A stretch of DNA of 64,000 nt. Source: SAR324 cluster bacterium. Its GTDB lineage: Bacteria; SAR324; XYD2-FULL-50-16. The first letter of the stretch is position 1. Every line of letters begins with the position of its first letter. The translations under genes and the position numbers were made by a program. The notes below the pieces were generated by a model that saw only the letters and a list, made by a program, of their open reading frames with translations, had not been told where the DNA came from and ran no database searches. Positions 35,056-44,790 of the stretch are shown in pieces. The DNA lies in assembly GCA_028282885.1 (NCBI GenBank), contig JANQGX010000011.1:1-64000 (forward strand), written 5' to 3'.

Positions 35056-38000
35056 TTATTTACCCGGAGCTTTTTTCAGGTGCTTTTCCAGGAGATTTGC
35101 CAGTTGCTCCATCCCGAAGGGCTTCTTCAGACTATCCGTAAAACCGAACTCTTCCGGATTGGCAATTGCATCATCTTCCGAATAGCCACTGGAGACAAAA
35201 ACGGGGATTGCCGGATCCAATTTGCGAATCTCTTTGACCGTTTCCTTGCCACCCATACCACCTCTGATGGTAAGATCAAGGATGATGGCATCGAAATTCC
35301 GGTCGTTTTTTCCGGATTGCCTGAACTCCTTCAGGGCCTGCTCCCCGTCACTGGTCAGGGTATAATCGAATCCCATATCCTCCAGCATCTCGCCCAACAT
35401 CAGATGCACCATCTCTTCATCATCCATAATGAGAATACTACCGGAGCCTTCAAAGCTGCCGCTGTTCTGTTCAGGGGTGATGACATCCTGGGTGTCCGCC
35501 GCCGGCAGAAAGACATGAAAGGTACTGCCGGATCCAACCTCTGAATCCACGGTGATGATACCATCGTGGCGTTTAATGATGGAGTAACCGGTCGCCAGAC
35601 CAAGGCCGCTGCCTTTTTGTTTGGTAGTGAAAAAGGGATCGAAAATCCTTGAGAGATATTTGTCCGGAATGCCGATGCCTGCATCGGAAATGGAGATTTT
35701 GACGTAGTGTCCGGCTTCAAGTCCCACTTGCTCGTTTTCCTTTAATACCAGATTTTGCGCTGATACCCGGATATTACCCCCGGAGGGCATGGCATGATGG
35801 GCATTGATAACGATATTGTCGATTACCTGGCTGATCTGGTTTTTGTCATAGTCACATACCCAGAGGTTATCCGGAAACTCGAAGGTGCAGGTTACATTGG
35901 AGCCGCTCAGGGCGAATTGCACAGTCTCCTGAAGGAACGGAACAAGTCGGTCGACATTTTTAATCGGCGAGCCTCCCTTGGAAAAGGTGAGTAGTTGATG
36001 GGTCAGGCTCCTGGCCCTTTCAGAAGAGTTGAAGGCTTTGGTGAGATATTCTTCAATCTGGGAATCCTTGACCTTTTTTCTTGCCAGATCCACATAGCCG
36101 AAAATGCCGCTGAGAAGATTGTTAAAATCGTGGGCAATTCCACCGGCGAGAGTTCCCAGCGATTCCATTTTCTGGGCCTGTTCGGATTGAGCTTCCAGCG
36201 CTTTCCGCTCGGTAATATCGGTGCAGACCCCAATCCATTTGACCGGCAAACCTTCCTCGTCCAATATGGGCAGGGCATTGTCCGCCCAGTATCTCCAGCT
36301 ATCGTCCTTGTGTTTTACACGATATTCGTATTTAATCGGATCGGTTTCGGTCCTGTGATGCACCACAGCGTCTTCCAGCTTTTGCAGATCTTCGGGATGA
36401 ATCAGGCCCAACCAGGAGGCAATATCTTCTGAGATTTCCCCTTGCTCGACTCCCAGCATTCCGTCGATATCCCCAAACCATTTCAGGGAATCGGTCTTGA
36501 CATTCCATTCGTATATCAAGTCGTAGGAGGTCATCCCAGCGACCTTTAACCGTTCCTCGCTTTCTCTCAACGCCGCTTCCGCATCCCGAATGTCGGTAAT
36601 ATCCCTGGTAATTCCCTCAACTCCCATAACATTGCCTTCTGTATCGGTAAAAAAGTGAGCATTTGTGGCAGCCCACCAGATGGAACCATCCTTCCTTTTC
36701 AGCCGGGCTTGGAAGTTCCTGACAAATCCGTCCTTTCTGAGCTTTTCCAGGAACATCCGACGCTCTTCGGGATTGGCATAGATCTCTTCAGCTATTTTCA
36801 TTCCCGTGGCTTCCTCAACCGTATATCCGGATAACCCGGTAACGGAAGAGGAGATAAAGGTAATAACACCATCCAGATCCGTTCGGTAGAGCAAATCAGG
36901 GGTGTTTTCCACAACAGCCCGGTATTCCTGTTCACTTTTAGCCAATGCTCTTTCCGCCTGTTTTTGGCGGGTCATATCCGTATGGGTTCCCACCAGTCCG
37001 ATGATTTGACCCTTTCTGTCCTTGATGGCGTAGGCCCGCAGGAGAATGTCCAGAATGTTACGATCCTTGCTGTACATCTCCACTTCGCCGGTCCATTGAC
37101 CCCCTGCCATGATGGTTTTGAAGACTTCCCGCCCGACGGATTCGTCTACATAAAGTGTTGCCGGTGGGTCATCTCCGATATCACCAAAAAGTTCGTTAAA
37201 AGATCTGTTTTGAAACCAGTGCTTTCCGGATGGATTGGACATGCCAATGGCATCCGCCGAATATTCAACGGCGGTTTTGAAGTAGTGAAGTCGCTGGTCC
37301 GCTTTTTTCCGTTCTGTAATGTCCGAGAGGGTGATCAGGGAACGACCGTTGGATAGAAAAACCGCATTAAACTCGATATCCTTTTTGGAACCGTTTTTAC
37401 AGACGATGCGATACTCCCGCTGCACGCCGGAAGAGTTTTTCACCGCATCATAATCCGATTTTACACGTTGACGGTATTCGGGGTCAGGATAGGCTTTCAG
37501 GAACCAGCTTTCCCTGGTCTGTATGTCCTCAGCGGTATATCCGGTGATATCAGTGAAACTCTGGTTAACAAAGGGCGGTTTCTCATCTTTGTCCCGTACC
37601 ACAACACCAAGAGAAAGATCGGCGAGCAGCGTATTTATCAGATCGCTCTGCTGTTGAACGGCCTGAAGCGCGTTGTCTTCTCCTTTTTTATATCGCAATT
37701 GTCGGATAAATAAAGTGATGGTGATAACAGTAAAGGCGAAAGTAAGAACAAAGAGCAGGCGAATGCCGTTCACATACCGGTTCAATTGTTCCTGCTCCTC
37801 TGCCATCATCCGTTTCGTCTGTAGGTAGGATTGTCGATTGAGAAAACTGGCTCTTTGAAAACCCGCGGATATCCTGGCAAAGACCAACTGGGCGTTTTCC
37901 CGGGATTGAGGTGCATGCCCGGAGACTCCGAAATTAAGCCAGTTTTGTACAGCTGTGAGTGCCGGAGTGACTGTGGCCCGGATAACGGATGAAGGAGTGG

Positions 38001-38316
38001 AGTTTTCAAGGGTTCGGGAACGGTCCTGGGTGTCAATGGTCGATTGGGTGATGCGTATCCTGTTTTTCAGTGTTTCCAGGTTTTGGGGAGTCGTTTCCGC
38101 AGCCGCGATTTCGGCAGCTCGAACAACGTCTGCCATCTGCTCCAGGACTATGGCTGATGAGGCGAAGTCATTGACAAGGGTATTCTCCAGATTTGCTTCA
38201 ACATTCTTTAATCGGGTTCCGGCAAAGTACAATGAGATGATTGCTGTCCCAACGGTTATGGCAATGGAACACAACAACAGGATTTGGATGAGGGACCAGT
38301 TTTTCTTGGGTGTCAT
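35056..38316 (-). CDS. Hybrid sensor histidine kinase with four PAS domains and a receiver
   Basis: The 1086-residue membrane kinase has helices at about 9-31 and 187-206 bounding a helical sensor region. Four PAS domains follow (about 220-335, 345-455, 465-590 and 600-715), then a HisKA box with His729 (A-H-D-F-N-N-L), an ATPase domain and a C-terminal receiver with Asp1014 (I-L-D-L). The C-terminal receiver suggests phosphate passes to a separate Hpt or regulator protein. No partner gene is adjacent. It converges on padR with only 25 bases between. Confidence 0.94.
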   Translation of the reverse strand: MTPKKNWSLIQILLLCSIAITVGTAIISLYFAGTRLKNVEANLENTLVNDFASSAIVLEQMADVVRAAEIAAAETTPQNLETLKNRIRITQSTIDTQDRSRTLENSTPSSVIRATVTPALTAVQNWLNFGVSGHAPQSRENAQLVFARISAGFQRASFLNRQSYLQTKRMMAEEQEQLNRYVNGIRLLFVLTFAFTVITITLFIRQLRYKKGEDNALQAVQQQSDLINTLLADLSLGVVVRDKDEKPPFVNQSFTDITGYTAEDIQTRESWFLKAYPDPEYRQRVKSDYDAVKNSSGVQREYRIVCKNGSKKDIEFNAVFLSNGRSLITLSDITERKKADQRLHYFKTAVEYSADAIGMSNPSGKHWFQNRSFNELFGDIGDDPPATLYVDESVGREVFKTIMAGGQWTGEVEMYSKDRNILDILLRAYAIKDRKGQIIGLVGTHTDMTRQKQAERALAKSEQEYRAVVENTPDLLYRTDLDGVITFISSSVTGLSGYTVEEATGMKIAEEIYANPEERRMFLEKLRKDGFVRNFQARLKRKDGSIWWAATNAHFFTDTEGNVMGVEGITRDITDIRDAEAALRESEERLKVAGMTSYDLIYEWNVKTDSLKWFGDIDGMLGVEQGEISEDIASWLGLIHPEDLQKLEDAVVHHRTETDPIKYEYRVKHKDDSWRYWADNALPILDEEGLPVKWIGVCTDITERKALEAQSEQAQKMESLGTLAGGIAHDFNNLLSGIFGYVDLARKKVKDSQIEEYLTKAFNSSERARSLTHQLLTFSKGGSPIKNVDRLVPFLQETVQFALSGSNVTCTFEFPDNLWVCDYDKNQISQVIDNIVINAHHAMPSGGNIRVSAQNLVLKENEQVGLEAGHYVKISISDAGIGIPDKYLSRIFDPFFTTKQKGSGLGLATGYSIIKRHDGIITVDSEVGSGSTFHVFLPAADTQDVITPEQNSGSFEGSGSILIMDDEEMVHLMLGEMLEDMGFDYTLTSDGEQALKEFRQSGKNDRNFDAIILDLTIRGGMGGKETVKEIRKLDPAIPVFVSSGYSEDDAIANPEEFGFTDSLKKPFGMEQLANLLEKHLKKAPGK

Positions 38317-38756
38317 TCAATCTCCGGAATATGAAAACATCCATCTTCTGTCTGCAGTTCTCCGGATTGACTGGAGTCTTGAGCTTCGGTTCTGCTGTAA
38401 CACAATGCTACCTTAATTCAATGGTTTTTACGCTTCGTTTATCATCATGTGAGTCCAATTCCAAAAGTACGGAGTCCAGCTCAGTTTGATAATATTGTGA
38501 GCAATCCTTAACCATACCTAACCGTCATTGTATAATATTGTGCGAGTCCTGTAAATCAGTATGAGATTTTGGTACTCCATTGATTCGTAACGTGAACAGA
38601 TGGAAGTTGAAACGGATTTAGGGAGATGCAGGAATGGTATGCTCTGATGGGCTAAATTGCCCGGATTTTCAGGGTGCTGAAGGGAAGAAAAAGGATGGTT
38701 TGCATCTCCCGCGGAGGCGATACCTGCAGCTAATCAAGAAAAAACCGTATCGAAGA
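38317..38756. other. Gap between kinase and TetR gene
   Basis: No credible gene. An 11-base direct repeat, ATAATATTGTG, occurs twice near 38490-38550 in the region upstream of the kinase gene and may be regulatory. A plus-strand open stretch starting at 38634 runs antisense into the TetR gene and has no recognisable family. Confidence 0.45.
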
Positions 38757-38774
38757 CTGCCGGTTGGCCGGCAG
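38757..38774 (-). terminator. Hairpin terminator after the TetR gene
   Basis: CTGCCGG and CCGGCAG form a perfect 7-base GC-rich stem with a TTGG loop, 3 bases beyond the TetR stop. A run of T residues on the minus strand follows about 13 bases later. Confidence 0.55.
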
Positions 38775-38777
38775 ATT

Positions 38778-39500
38778 CTACAGTTCACTTATCTTTTTGT
38801 CCAGCTCTTCAACCTGGTTGTGAAGCTCCTTAACCAGCAGAACTGTCTCTTTCTTAAAGCTCAGTAGCTCACTTCCGCTTTTGTCGAAGGGGCCACGATC
38901 CTGTCTTAGTACATTCCAGACCTTGTTTTTCAAATATGCACCAGTCTCAACATAGCGTTTGGCACCACCGCTGATATTACGGTAGAATGAAAGACCTTCA
39001 ACCAGGTAGATAATGAAATCTGCCAGTTTTGCCGGATCATCACTGAGGATGATTCCCTCATCCATACAGGACCGGAGGAGTTCCTCCAGACCGTCCCTGA
39101 ATCGCTGATACAGCTTCTGCATACGTTGCTTGACCTTTCTGTTTCTAAAGGTCAGGTAATAACAGGAATAGTAAGCACTGGAATCCACCATGCTGACCCA
39201 ATCCCTGCTGAAGAGGGTATTGATCAATGTTTCCAGGCGTTTCTCGGTGCTGCTGATTTTGCGGGTTTTTTCCAGAAGAAGGGTTTCGAATTTCTCAAGG
39301 ATAAAATCCACCAGGGCCAGTATCATCTCCTCTTTTGTGGAGAAATAGTGAATGAGAAGGCTGGGGTTGACATCCATTTTTTTGGCGATTTTTGCCATAG
39401 ATGCCCCTTCGAATCCTTCCTCTTTTAATACCGCCTGGAAGTGTTCCAGGATTTCGTTTCTGCGAATATCGATCTTTTGGGATTCTTTCCTGACTGCCAT
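38778..39500 (-). CDS. TetR-family transcriptional regulator
   Basis: The 240-residue repressor-type protein has an N-terminal helix-turn-helix (about residues 12-58, with A-S-M-A-K-I-A-K-K-M-D-V-N-P-S-L-L-I-H-Y-F) and an all-helical ligand domain. It ends in a charged, coiled-coil-like helix (L-L-V-K-E-L-H-N-Q-V-E-E-L). ATG 39500 is chosen. A TTG at 39533 would add 11 residues, and neither has a good ribosome binding site. A perfect palindrome lies 42 bases upstream. The ThDP enzyme and alcohol dehydrogenase genes about 0.6 kb away on the other strand are its possible targets. Confidence 0.9.
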   Translation of the reverse strand: MAVRKESQKIDIRRNEILEHFQAVLKEEGFEGASMAKIAKKMDVNPSLLIHYFSTKEEMILALVDFILEKFETLLLEKTRKISSTEKRLETLINTLFSRDWVSMVDSSAYYSCYYLTFRNRKVKQRMQKLYQRFRDGLEELLRSCMDEGIILSDDPAKLADFIIYLVEGLSFYRNISGGAKRYVETGAYLKNKVWNVLRQDRGPFDKSGSELLSFKKETVLLVKELHNQVEELDKKISEL

Positions 39501-39542
39501 AATTGTTAACAGGTCGTTATTAAAAAAGGACAAACTTCAGGC

Positions 39543-39556
39543 TGAATAGTTATTCA
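39543..39556. promoter_or_regulatory. TetR-type palindrome
   Basis: TGAATAGTTATTCA is a perfect 14-base palindrome in the promoter region of the TetR gene. TetR-type fatty-acid regulators commonly bind TGAAT...ATTCA sites, so autoregulation is likely. Confidence 0.6.
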
Positions 39557-40089
39557 AATTATGTTAAATAATTGTTCAATACCTAACCAAGAGACGGATT
39601 TCTGTCAAATAAAAACGAAATATGCAGTTTCCCCGTATGCCCTGCATTGATACAGTCAGCCACTCTCTCTTTCCGGAACTGCATTATCTGACAAGGATGT
39701 GCTGCAAGGAGCTTTGATTCGATTTCGTTCTTGTGCTGATACACAAGTCATTGATGATCTGTTGACCAATCAGGTGATGTGTTTGATCGAAACAAGAGCA
39801 ACAGACAGGGAACAGGCTTATAAACGCGTCTGAAAGGCTTTGTTATTAGGCTGTTCCGGGGGTTGCCAAAAAAGGCAAGACTTTTTCTGTTACCTGTTCA
39901 TCTGCGATATCACTTGATATCCGCTTCAGCTAATGATACTAAATGCCTGTCAAAAAAGATTTAACAGGAAATCTGCAAGTCGGCATAACGGGAAGGGCGA
40001 GAGAGTATTCCCGTAATTGTGATCAACGACTGTTCGGCTTTTAGCGAGGCGGCAATTATTCGATAATTCAGAGAGAAAGGGAGGTTACG
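39557..40089. other. Intergenic stretch with gene remnants
   Basis: No intact gene. On the plus strand about 45 codons around 39690-39832 read like normal protein (including I-D-D-L-L-T-N-Q-V), end in a stop, and then continue with protein-like sequence in another frame to about 39960. This suggests a decayed gene of unknown family. A perfect palindrome, AATTAT-TCG-ATAATT (40054-40068), sits just before the ribosome binding site of the ThDP enzyme. Confidence 0.45.
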
Positions 40090-41754
40090 ATGGGTACGAT
40101 ATCCGGTGGTCATATTGTTGCGAAATTTCTGAAGGAAGTTGAGGACATTGATACGGTATTTGGTTTGCCAGGAGGCCATATCGACAGGATTTTTGACGGG
40201 TTGTTCGAATTCGGTATCAATCTGATTGATGTTCGTCACGAGCAATCGGCAGCCATGGCGGCTCATTCCTGGTCAATCTATAAAAACAGGCCGGGAGTGT
40301 GTGTTGTAACAGCCGGTCCGGGTTTTACCAACGCTATCACCGGAATTGTCAATGCCAGGATGGAAAACGCCCCGCTGGTCATACTATGTGGCACATCCCC
40401 AAGAAGGGATTGGGAGATTGGGGCGTTGCAGGATATGGATCAGAAAGCCATGATCGCCTCCACGGTCAAATGGCAGGCGACCTGCCACGATATCAAAAGA
40501 ATTCCGGAGTACCTCTCCAACGCCTTCAGAATTGCCTCCTCGGGGAGACCGGGTCCGGTGTTCCTGGAGTTGATTCCCGATATTCTCAATATTTCCGTTG
40601 AAGAGAATGAACTGGAAGTCTTTAAAAAGGGGACCTGCACCTCATCTTTTGTTCCGGCCCAATCGGATATGGATAAAGCCGTCGAACTTATTAACGGAGC
40701 GGAAAAGCCCCTGGTATTGGGTGGCAGCGGTTGCCGGGGATGTGACATCGAGTTGGCGGAGCTGATTGATAAAACCGGAGCTCCCTTTATGTTGCTGAAT
40801 TCAGGCAGGGGAACCGTTCCGGACAGTCATCCCCTCTCTCTCTGGCAGGGCGGATTGATGGCAGCCATGGCGGCCATGTCCATGGCGGATCTCGTGCTGG
40901 TCCTGGGCGTCAGGTTAGACTGGGTGCTTCAACACGGCAGGCTTTTTCCCCAGGCCAAAACGGTTCGGATCGATATCGAACCCGAAGAGCTAAACAGGAA
41001 TATCACTTGCGATGTCGGCTTGGCGGGAGACATGTTAACAACCCTGTCAGCACTGAATCCCGGGGTGGAAAGGAAAGATCGCTCGACCTGGGCTGAAGAG
41101 CTGAAAACGGCTTATCAGCCGATGGTGGCCGAAGAGCACGAGGCAAGGACGAAGGCATCGGACCCCATTCATCCCTTGAGGGCTGTGACCCTCGTCAAAG
41201 ACATCATAGGAACCGATGCTTTCTATTTTGCCGATGGTGGGGATTCCTGTTATTTCGGTATGGTCGGAACAGAAGCCAGCAGTGGTGCTTCGGTGATGGG
41301 AACCGCAGGCGGACTTTTTGGTTGCCTGGGAACAGGTTTGCCTTTTGGGTTGGGAGCCAGGGCAGCCATGCCGGACAAGAAGATAGTGGTTCTCACCGGA
41401 GACGGTTCCATCGGTCTTAATATAATGGAGTTTGATACGGCGGTACGCCATAACCTGCCATTGATCACCGTTGTCTTGAATGATCAGAGCTGGGGAATGA
41501 TCAGGCACGGTCAATCCATGAGCTACGGTCCGGACCGGGTTATCGGGTCTAACCTTGGTGTTGTACACTACGAAAAAATTGCCGAAGGGCTGGGAGGACA
41601 CGGGGAACTGGTTGAAAAAGAGGCGGACATTGTTCCTGCTCTTGAAAGAGCCATGGCCTCCGGTAAACCCGCCTGTATCAACATTCTGACAGACATGGCA
41701 ATCGCCAGTCCGGCCACCTTGATCTTCGTGGATTCCCTAAACATGGAGAAGTAG
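40090..41754 (+). CDS. ThDP-dependent acetolactate-synthase-like enzyme
   Basis: The 554-residue enzyme has the three-domain fold of acetohydroxyacid synthase relatives. The catalytic glutamate is Glu51 (R-H-E-Q-S-A), and the ThDP/Mg motif is G-D-G-S-I-G-L-N (about residue 437) with a downstream N-D-Q-S-W-G. It would decarboxylate a 2-keto acid and either transfer or release the aldehyde unit. No small regulatory subunit is encoded, so branched-chain synthesis is unlikely, and sulfoacetaldehyde acetyltransferase-, oxalyl-CoA decarboxylase- or benzaldehyde-lyase-like roles remain open. A zinc alcohol dehydrogenase begins 3 bases after its stop, so the pair probably converts a keto acid to an alcohol or the reverse. 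Confidence 0.9.
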   Translation: MGTISGGHIVAKFLKEVEDIDTVFGLPGGHIDRIFDGLFEFGINLIDVRHEQSAAMAAHSWSIYKNRPGVCVVTAGPGFTNAITGIVNARMENAPLVILCGTSPRRDWEIGALQDMDQKAMIASTVKWQATCHDIKRIPEYLSNAFRIASSGRPGPVFLELIPDILNISVEENELEVFKKGTCTSSFVPAQSDMDKAVELINGAEKPLVLGGSGCRGCDIELAELIDKTGAPFMLLNSGRGTVPDSHPLSLWQGGLMAAMAAMSMADLVLVLGVRLDWVLQHGRLFPQAKTVRIDIEPEELNRNITCDVGLAGDMLTTLSALNPGVERKDRSTWAEELKTAYQPMVAEEHEARTKASDPIHPLRAVTLVKDIIGTDAFYFADGGDSCYFGMVGTEASSGASVMGTAGGLFGCLGTGLPFGLGARAAMPDKKIVVLTGDGSIGLNIMEFDTAVRHNLPLITVVLNDQSWGMIRHGQSMSYGPDRVIGSNLGVVHYEKIAEGLGGHGELVEKEADIVPALERAMASGKPACINILTDMAIASPATLIFVDSLNMEK

Positions 41755-41757
41755 CGT

Positions 41758-42975
41758 ATGAAAGCCCTGGTTTATAATATCAATGTTCCCCGGTTTGTGC
41801 TGCTCAAAGCTGTGGGCAGTGTTTTAAAGAATCTTTATTACAAGGGACCTTTAGCTACGGTGAAGCTGAAAGATGTAGCGGAACCCCGGTTGCCATCGGA
41901 AGAGTGGGTCAAAATCAAGACGGCCGTCTGCGGTTTTTGCGGAAGCGACCAGAGCTTGATTTTTCTCAGGGATTCGCCTACCGCCAGCCCTTTCACTTCC
42001 TTTCCCTGTATATTCGGACACGAAGTAGCCGGAGAAGTGACCGAGATTGGCGAGCTAGTTAAGGATTTCAAACCGGGGGATCGAGTAGCTGTGGCACCTC
42101 ACCTGGATTGTCGAACCAGGGGAATAAAAGAGGCTTGTGATGCCTGCAGCCAGGGAATGTATGGCAGTTGCGAAAATGTTGCCAGGGGAGATTTATCCCC
42201 CGGCATGTTTACCGGGATTTGCAGTGACATCGGGGGTGGATTTGCTCCCTATCTGGTTGCACACAAAAGTCAGCTTTTCAAACTGCCGGACTCTTTTAGC
42301 TGGGAACAGGGAGCACTTTTGGAACCATTGGCAGTAGCATTGCAATCCGTTTGGGACAATCGCCCGGAAAACAAGGATGAAGTCCTTGTTATCGGGGGCG
42401 GGGTAATCGGCACCATGGTAGTGAAAGCCCTCCGGGGGCTGGAGATTGGATGTAGAATATCGGTCTCGGAACCTTCGTCATTTCATGCGGAAGCGATTCG
42501 GGAATCCGGGGCAGACCATATCATCTCTGATGGTGACCTCCTGGGCGCTGCTTCCGCGTTGGATAAATCTGCGCGTTATAAACCGCTTATGGGAGATGAT
42601 ATCATGATGGGCGGGTATGACAGAATCTTCGATACGGTAGGTAGCAGCTCAACGCTGAATCTTGCCTTGCGATGCATGAAAGTGGGCGGTGTGATGAGCG
42701 TCATCGGGATCGGTCATGATGTCAAACTGGATCTGACTCCCTTCTGGTTGAAACTGCAAACCCTGAAAGGGGTCTTTTCATCCGGAGAGGTCGAAATCGA
42801 TGGCAGCCGAAAACATGTTTTTGATCTAGCCATCGAATTGGTGGAAAACGGTAAGATTTCGCTTGATGGTTTGGTCACTCACAAATTCCCGATTGATCGC
42901 TTTCGGGAGATGATTGAGGTCAACATGGCCAAAAGTCGCCATAAAGCTCTCAAGACGACCGTCTCTTTTGTCTGA
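41758..42975 (+). CDS. Zinc-dependent medium-chain alcohol dehydrogenase
   Basis: The 405-residue enzyme has catalytic zinc ligands Cys61 (C-G-F-C-G-S-D) and His88-Glu89 (F-G-H-E-V-A-G), plus a four-Cys structural zinc lobe (Cys118, 127, 130 and 138) with an enlarged first loop. The NAD-binding segment is V-I-G-G-G-V-I-G. It should interconvert an alcohol and an aldehyde or ketone. It is tightly coupled to the ThDP enzyme upstream (3-base gap). Substrate is unknown. The N-terminal 25 residues are longer than in most family members. Confidence 0.92.
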   Translation: MKALVYNINVPRFVLLKAVGSVLKNLYYKGPLATVKLKDVAEPRLPSEEWVKIKTAVCGFCGSDQSLIFLRDSPTASPFTSFPCIFGHEVAGEVTEIGELVKDFKPGDRVAVAPHLDCRTRGIKEACDACSQGMYGSCENVARGDLSPGMFTGICSDIGGGFAPYLVAHKSQLFKLPDSFSWEQGALLEPLAVALQSVWDNRPENKDEVLVIGGGVIGTMVVKALRGLEIGCRISVSEPSSFHAEAIRESGADHIISDGDLLGAASALDKSARYKPLMGDDIMMGGYDRIFDTVGSSSTLNLALRCMKVGGVMSVIGIGHDVKLDLTPFWLKLQTLKGVFSSGEVEIDGSRKHVFDLAIELVENGKISLDGLVTHKFPIDRFREMIEVNMAKSRHKALKTTVSFV

Positions 42976-42999
42976 GGTGAAGGCCTTCCGGCAAAGCCT

Positions 43000-44157
43000 T
43001 TAAAGCTCGAACCCCTGGTTGGGGGTTCTGGCGAAGATGAATGCTGTGATCAGCAAAACAGCAGAGAGGGAGATCAGCACATATGTGAAGTGTCCCGTCT
43101 GATCGAAAATAAATCCGGCAATCAGGGGTGCCATGGCTGCCGGAATGTTTGCTGAAAAAAGCCAGGCGTAGACCTGTCCCACCCGGTTTGATCCCCATTT
43201 ACCCGCTATGGTGGATGCGTAGACAACCAGGACTCCTCCATAATTGAATCCGGCAATCGTGGCAAACACCAGGAAACCTGTTTTGGACTGCAATATCCAG
43301 ATCCCGGCTAGCAAAAGGCCAGCCTGCGCCAACAGGTTGAATCGGACCATGTTGGCATTTTGAAAACGATCATAAAACAATCCCCAGGAAATCCTTCCCA
43401 AGGCATTGGCCATGGCGAACAAGGAAACCCCAAGGATACCGTCCGCAACTGACAGATCGAGATTCAGCTCTTTAAGATTGGCATTGATGGTAAAACCGGC
43501 TGCCAGTCCGGATAACATGCAGATATAGAGATAAACAAAGGTTCTGTTTTTCAGGATATCGATTGTCCTGATCGACTTAAAGGTTTGCAGGGAATATCCT
43601 GGAGGCTGGCTCATGGCGGATCCGGAAATCAGAACGAGAATCAAAAAGGTGATTCCCAGGTAATGAAACGTCTGAAAAGGATCCAGACCATAACGGTACA
43701 TCAAAAGGCCCCCGATCTGACTGACCAGTGCTGCGCCTCCTCCAAAGCCTGCTACGGCTATTCCGGTAACAAGACCTTTGTGTAAGGGAAACCAAAGAAT
43801 CGAGGTGGCTATGGGAACCATATAAGCAAATCCAACGCCGATTCCGGCCAGCACGCCGATCCCCAGCACCGTAAAACCGAACCAGTGATTTCCCCAGCCG
43901 GCCAGGAGCCAACCGCTCCCGAAAATCAATCCGCCCAGCATCGCACAGCGTCTGACTCCGAAACGGTGCAGCATGCTTCCAACGGCTACCATGGTTGCGG
44001 GGAATGTGAAATAAAAAAGGGAGAAGGGGAGTTGGGCAATACCCTGGCCAATTCCGGAAGCAGTTTTCAAGGAGGCCACGTAGACTGACCAGGAGTATGT
44101 AGCGCCCAGGCACATCTGCATGATGACGGCGCTGATCAAAATGAGGAATCGATACAT
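43000..44157 (-). CDS. MFS transporter of the oxalate/formate antiporter (OFA) type
   Basis: The 385-residue twelve-helix transporter begins I-S-A-V-I-M-Q-M-C-L-G-A-T-Y-S-W-S-V-Y, the typical helix 1 of the OFA family. It also has G-A-A-L-V-S-Q-I-G-G in the first half and F-N-Y-G-G-V-L-V-V-Y-A in helix 8 or 9. OFA members exchange small carboxylates such as oxalate, formate or pyruvate. It converges on the alcohol dehydrogenase, only 24 bases away, so any shared role with the ThDP enzyme would be functional rather than operonic. Confidence 0.9.
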   Translation of the reverse strand: MYRFLILISAVIMQMCLGATYSWSVYVASLKTASGIGQGIAQLPFSLFYFTFPATMVAVGSMLHRFGVRRCAMLGGLIFGSGWLLAGWGNHWFGFTVLGIGVLAGIGVGFAYMVPIATSILWFPLHKGLVTGIAVAGFGGGAALVSQIGGLLMYRYGLDPFQTFHYLGITFLILVLISGSAMSQPPGYSLQTFKSIRTIDILKNRTFVYLYICMLSGLAAGFTINANLKELNLDLSVADGILGVSLFAMANALGRISWGLFYDRFQNANMVRFNLLAQAGLLLAGIWILQSKTGFLVFATIAGFNYGGVLVVYASTIAGKWGSNRVGQVYAWLFSANIPAAMAPLIAGFIFDQTGHFTYVLISLSAVLLITAFIFARTPNQGFEL

Positions 44158-44191
44158 AGCAGTTTGTTTTTAGCAAGTTCCGGCTTCCATA

Positions 44192-44497
44192 CTAGTCTTC
44201 AGGCACTTTTCCATAAAGCAAAATCGCCAGGGTAAGGTCGGTTTTTTTGATTATCTTGTCTTTTCTCCTCAGTTGGCAAATCAAAATGGGGGCATTCCCG
44301 GAATTCTGACCTTCGACAATAAACACCTTCTTGATCCGATAGAAGGAGGTGCCGGGGTTATCCAGCATGAAGAATGTCGAGGCATCGGAGTCTTGTTCCG
44401 GGATCCGGGCCGGTCCGGCTAATGAGAAGGCTCTTGCAGGGTTGAAGGATAGGGTCGAAATATAAACAGGAGTAAACCATGAGCTTGTCAATATCAA
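44192..44497 (-). CDS. Possible small protein upstream of the OFA transporter
   Basis: A 101-codon frame ends 35 bases before the MFS start in the same direction. The second half (F-M-L-D-N-P-G-T-S-F-Y-R-I-K-K-V, then I-C-Q-L-R-R-K-D-K-I) reads like folded protein. The first half is unconvincing and no ribosome binding site was found. I do not recognise a family. It may be a real small gene, a remnant or chance. Confidence 0.25.
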   Translation of the reverse strand: MILTSSWFTPVYISTLSFNPARAFSLAGPARIPEQDSDASTFFMLDNPGTSFYRIKKVFIVEGQNSGNAPILICQLRRKDKIIKKTDLTLAILLYGKVPED

Positions 44498-44514
44498 ACA
44501 ATCCGGAAGGAGTA

Positions 44515-44790
44515 ATGATGACTTATAGTCAAAAAACAGTATTGATTACGGGGTGTTCAAGTGGATTCGGCAGATTGATGGTTCGAACATGTTTAACGCC
44601 GGTATCGCCAAAGAACAGCAGAAGGGTGGCGTCATATATCGGGTGGAATAAAGGTATTGATAAGGTTTTTCGTAAATTAGTGTTGAAGTTTCGTGAATGT
44701 GTGCATTTAATTTGTGAAGCAGATCTCCTATTCTTGAAATGGGGTGATGGAATATCCGATCCTGGTGAAGGTTTCCATGTTCCGGATTAA
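44515..44790 (+). pseudogene. Truncated SDR gene start
   Basis: From ATG 44515, with a good GGAAGGAG site, the frame reads K-T-V-L-I-T-G-C-S-S-G-F-G-R-L-M-V-R, a perfect short-chain dehydrogenase nucleotide-binding start. After about residue 23 similarity stops and unrelated residues follow to the stop. The rest of the enzyme is missing, so this is the 5' stump of an SDR gene joined to other sequence. Confidence 0.6.
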
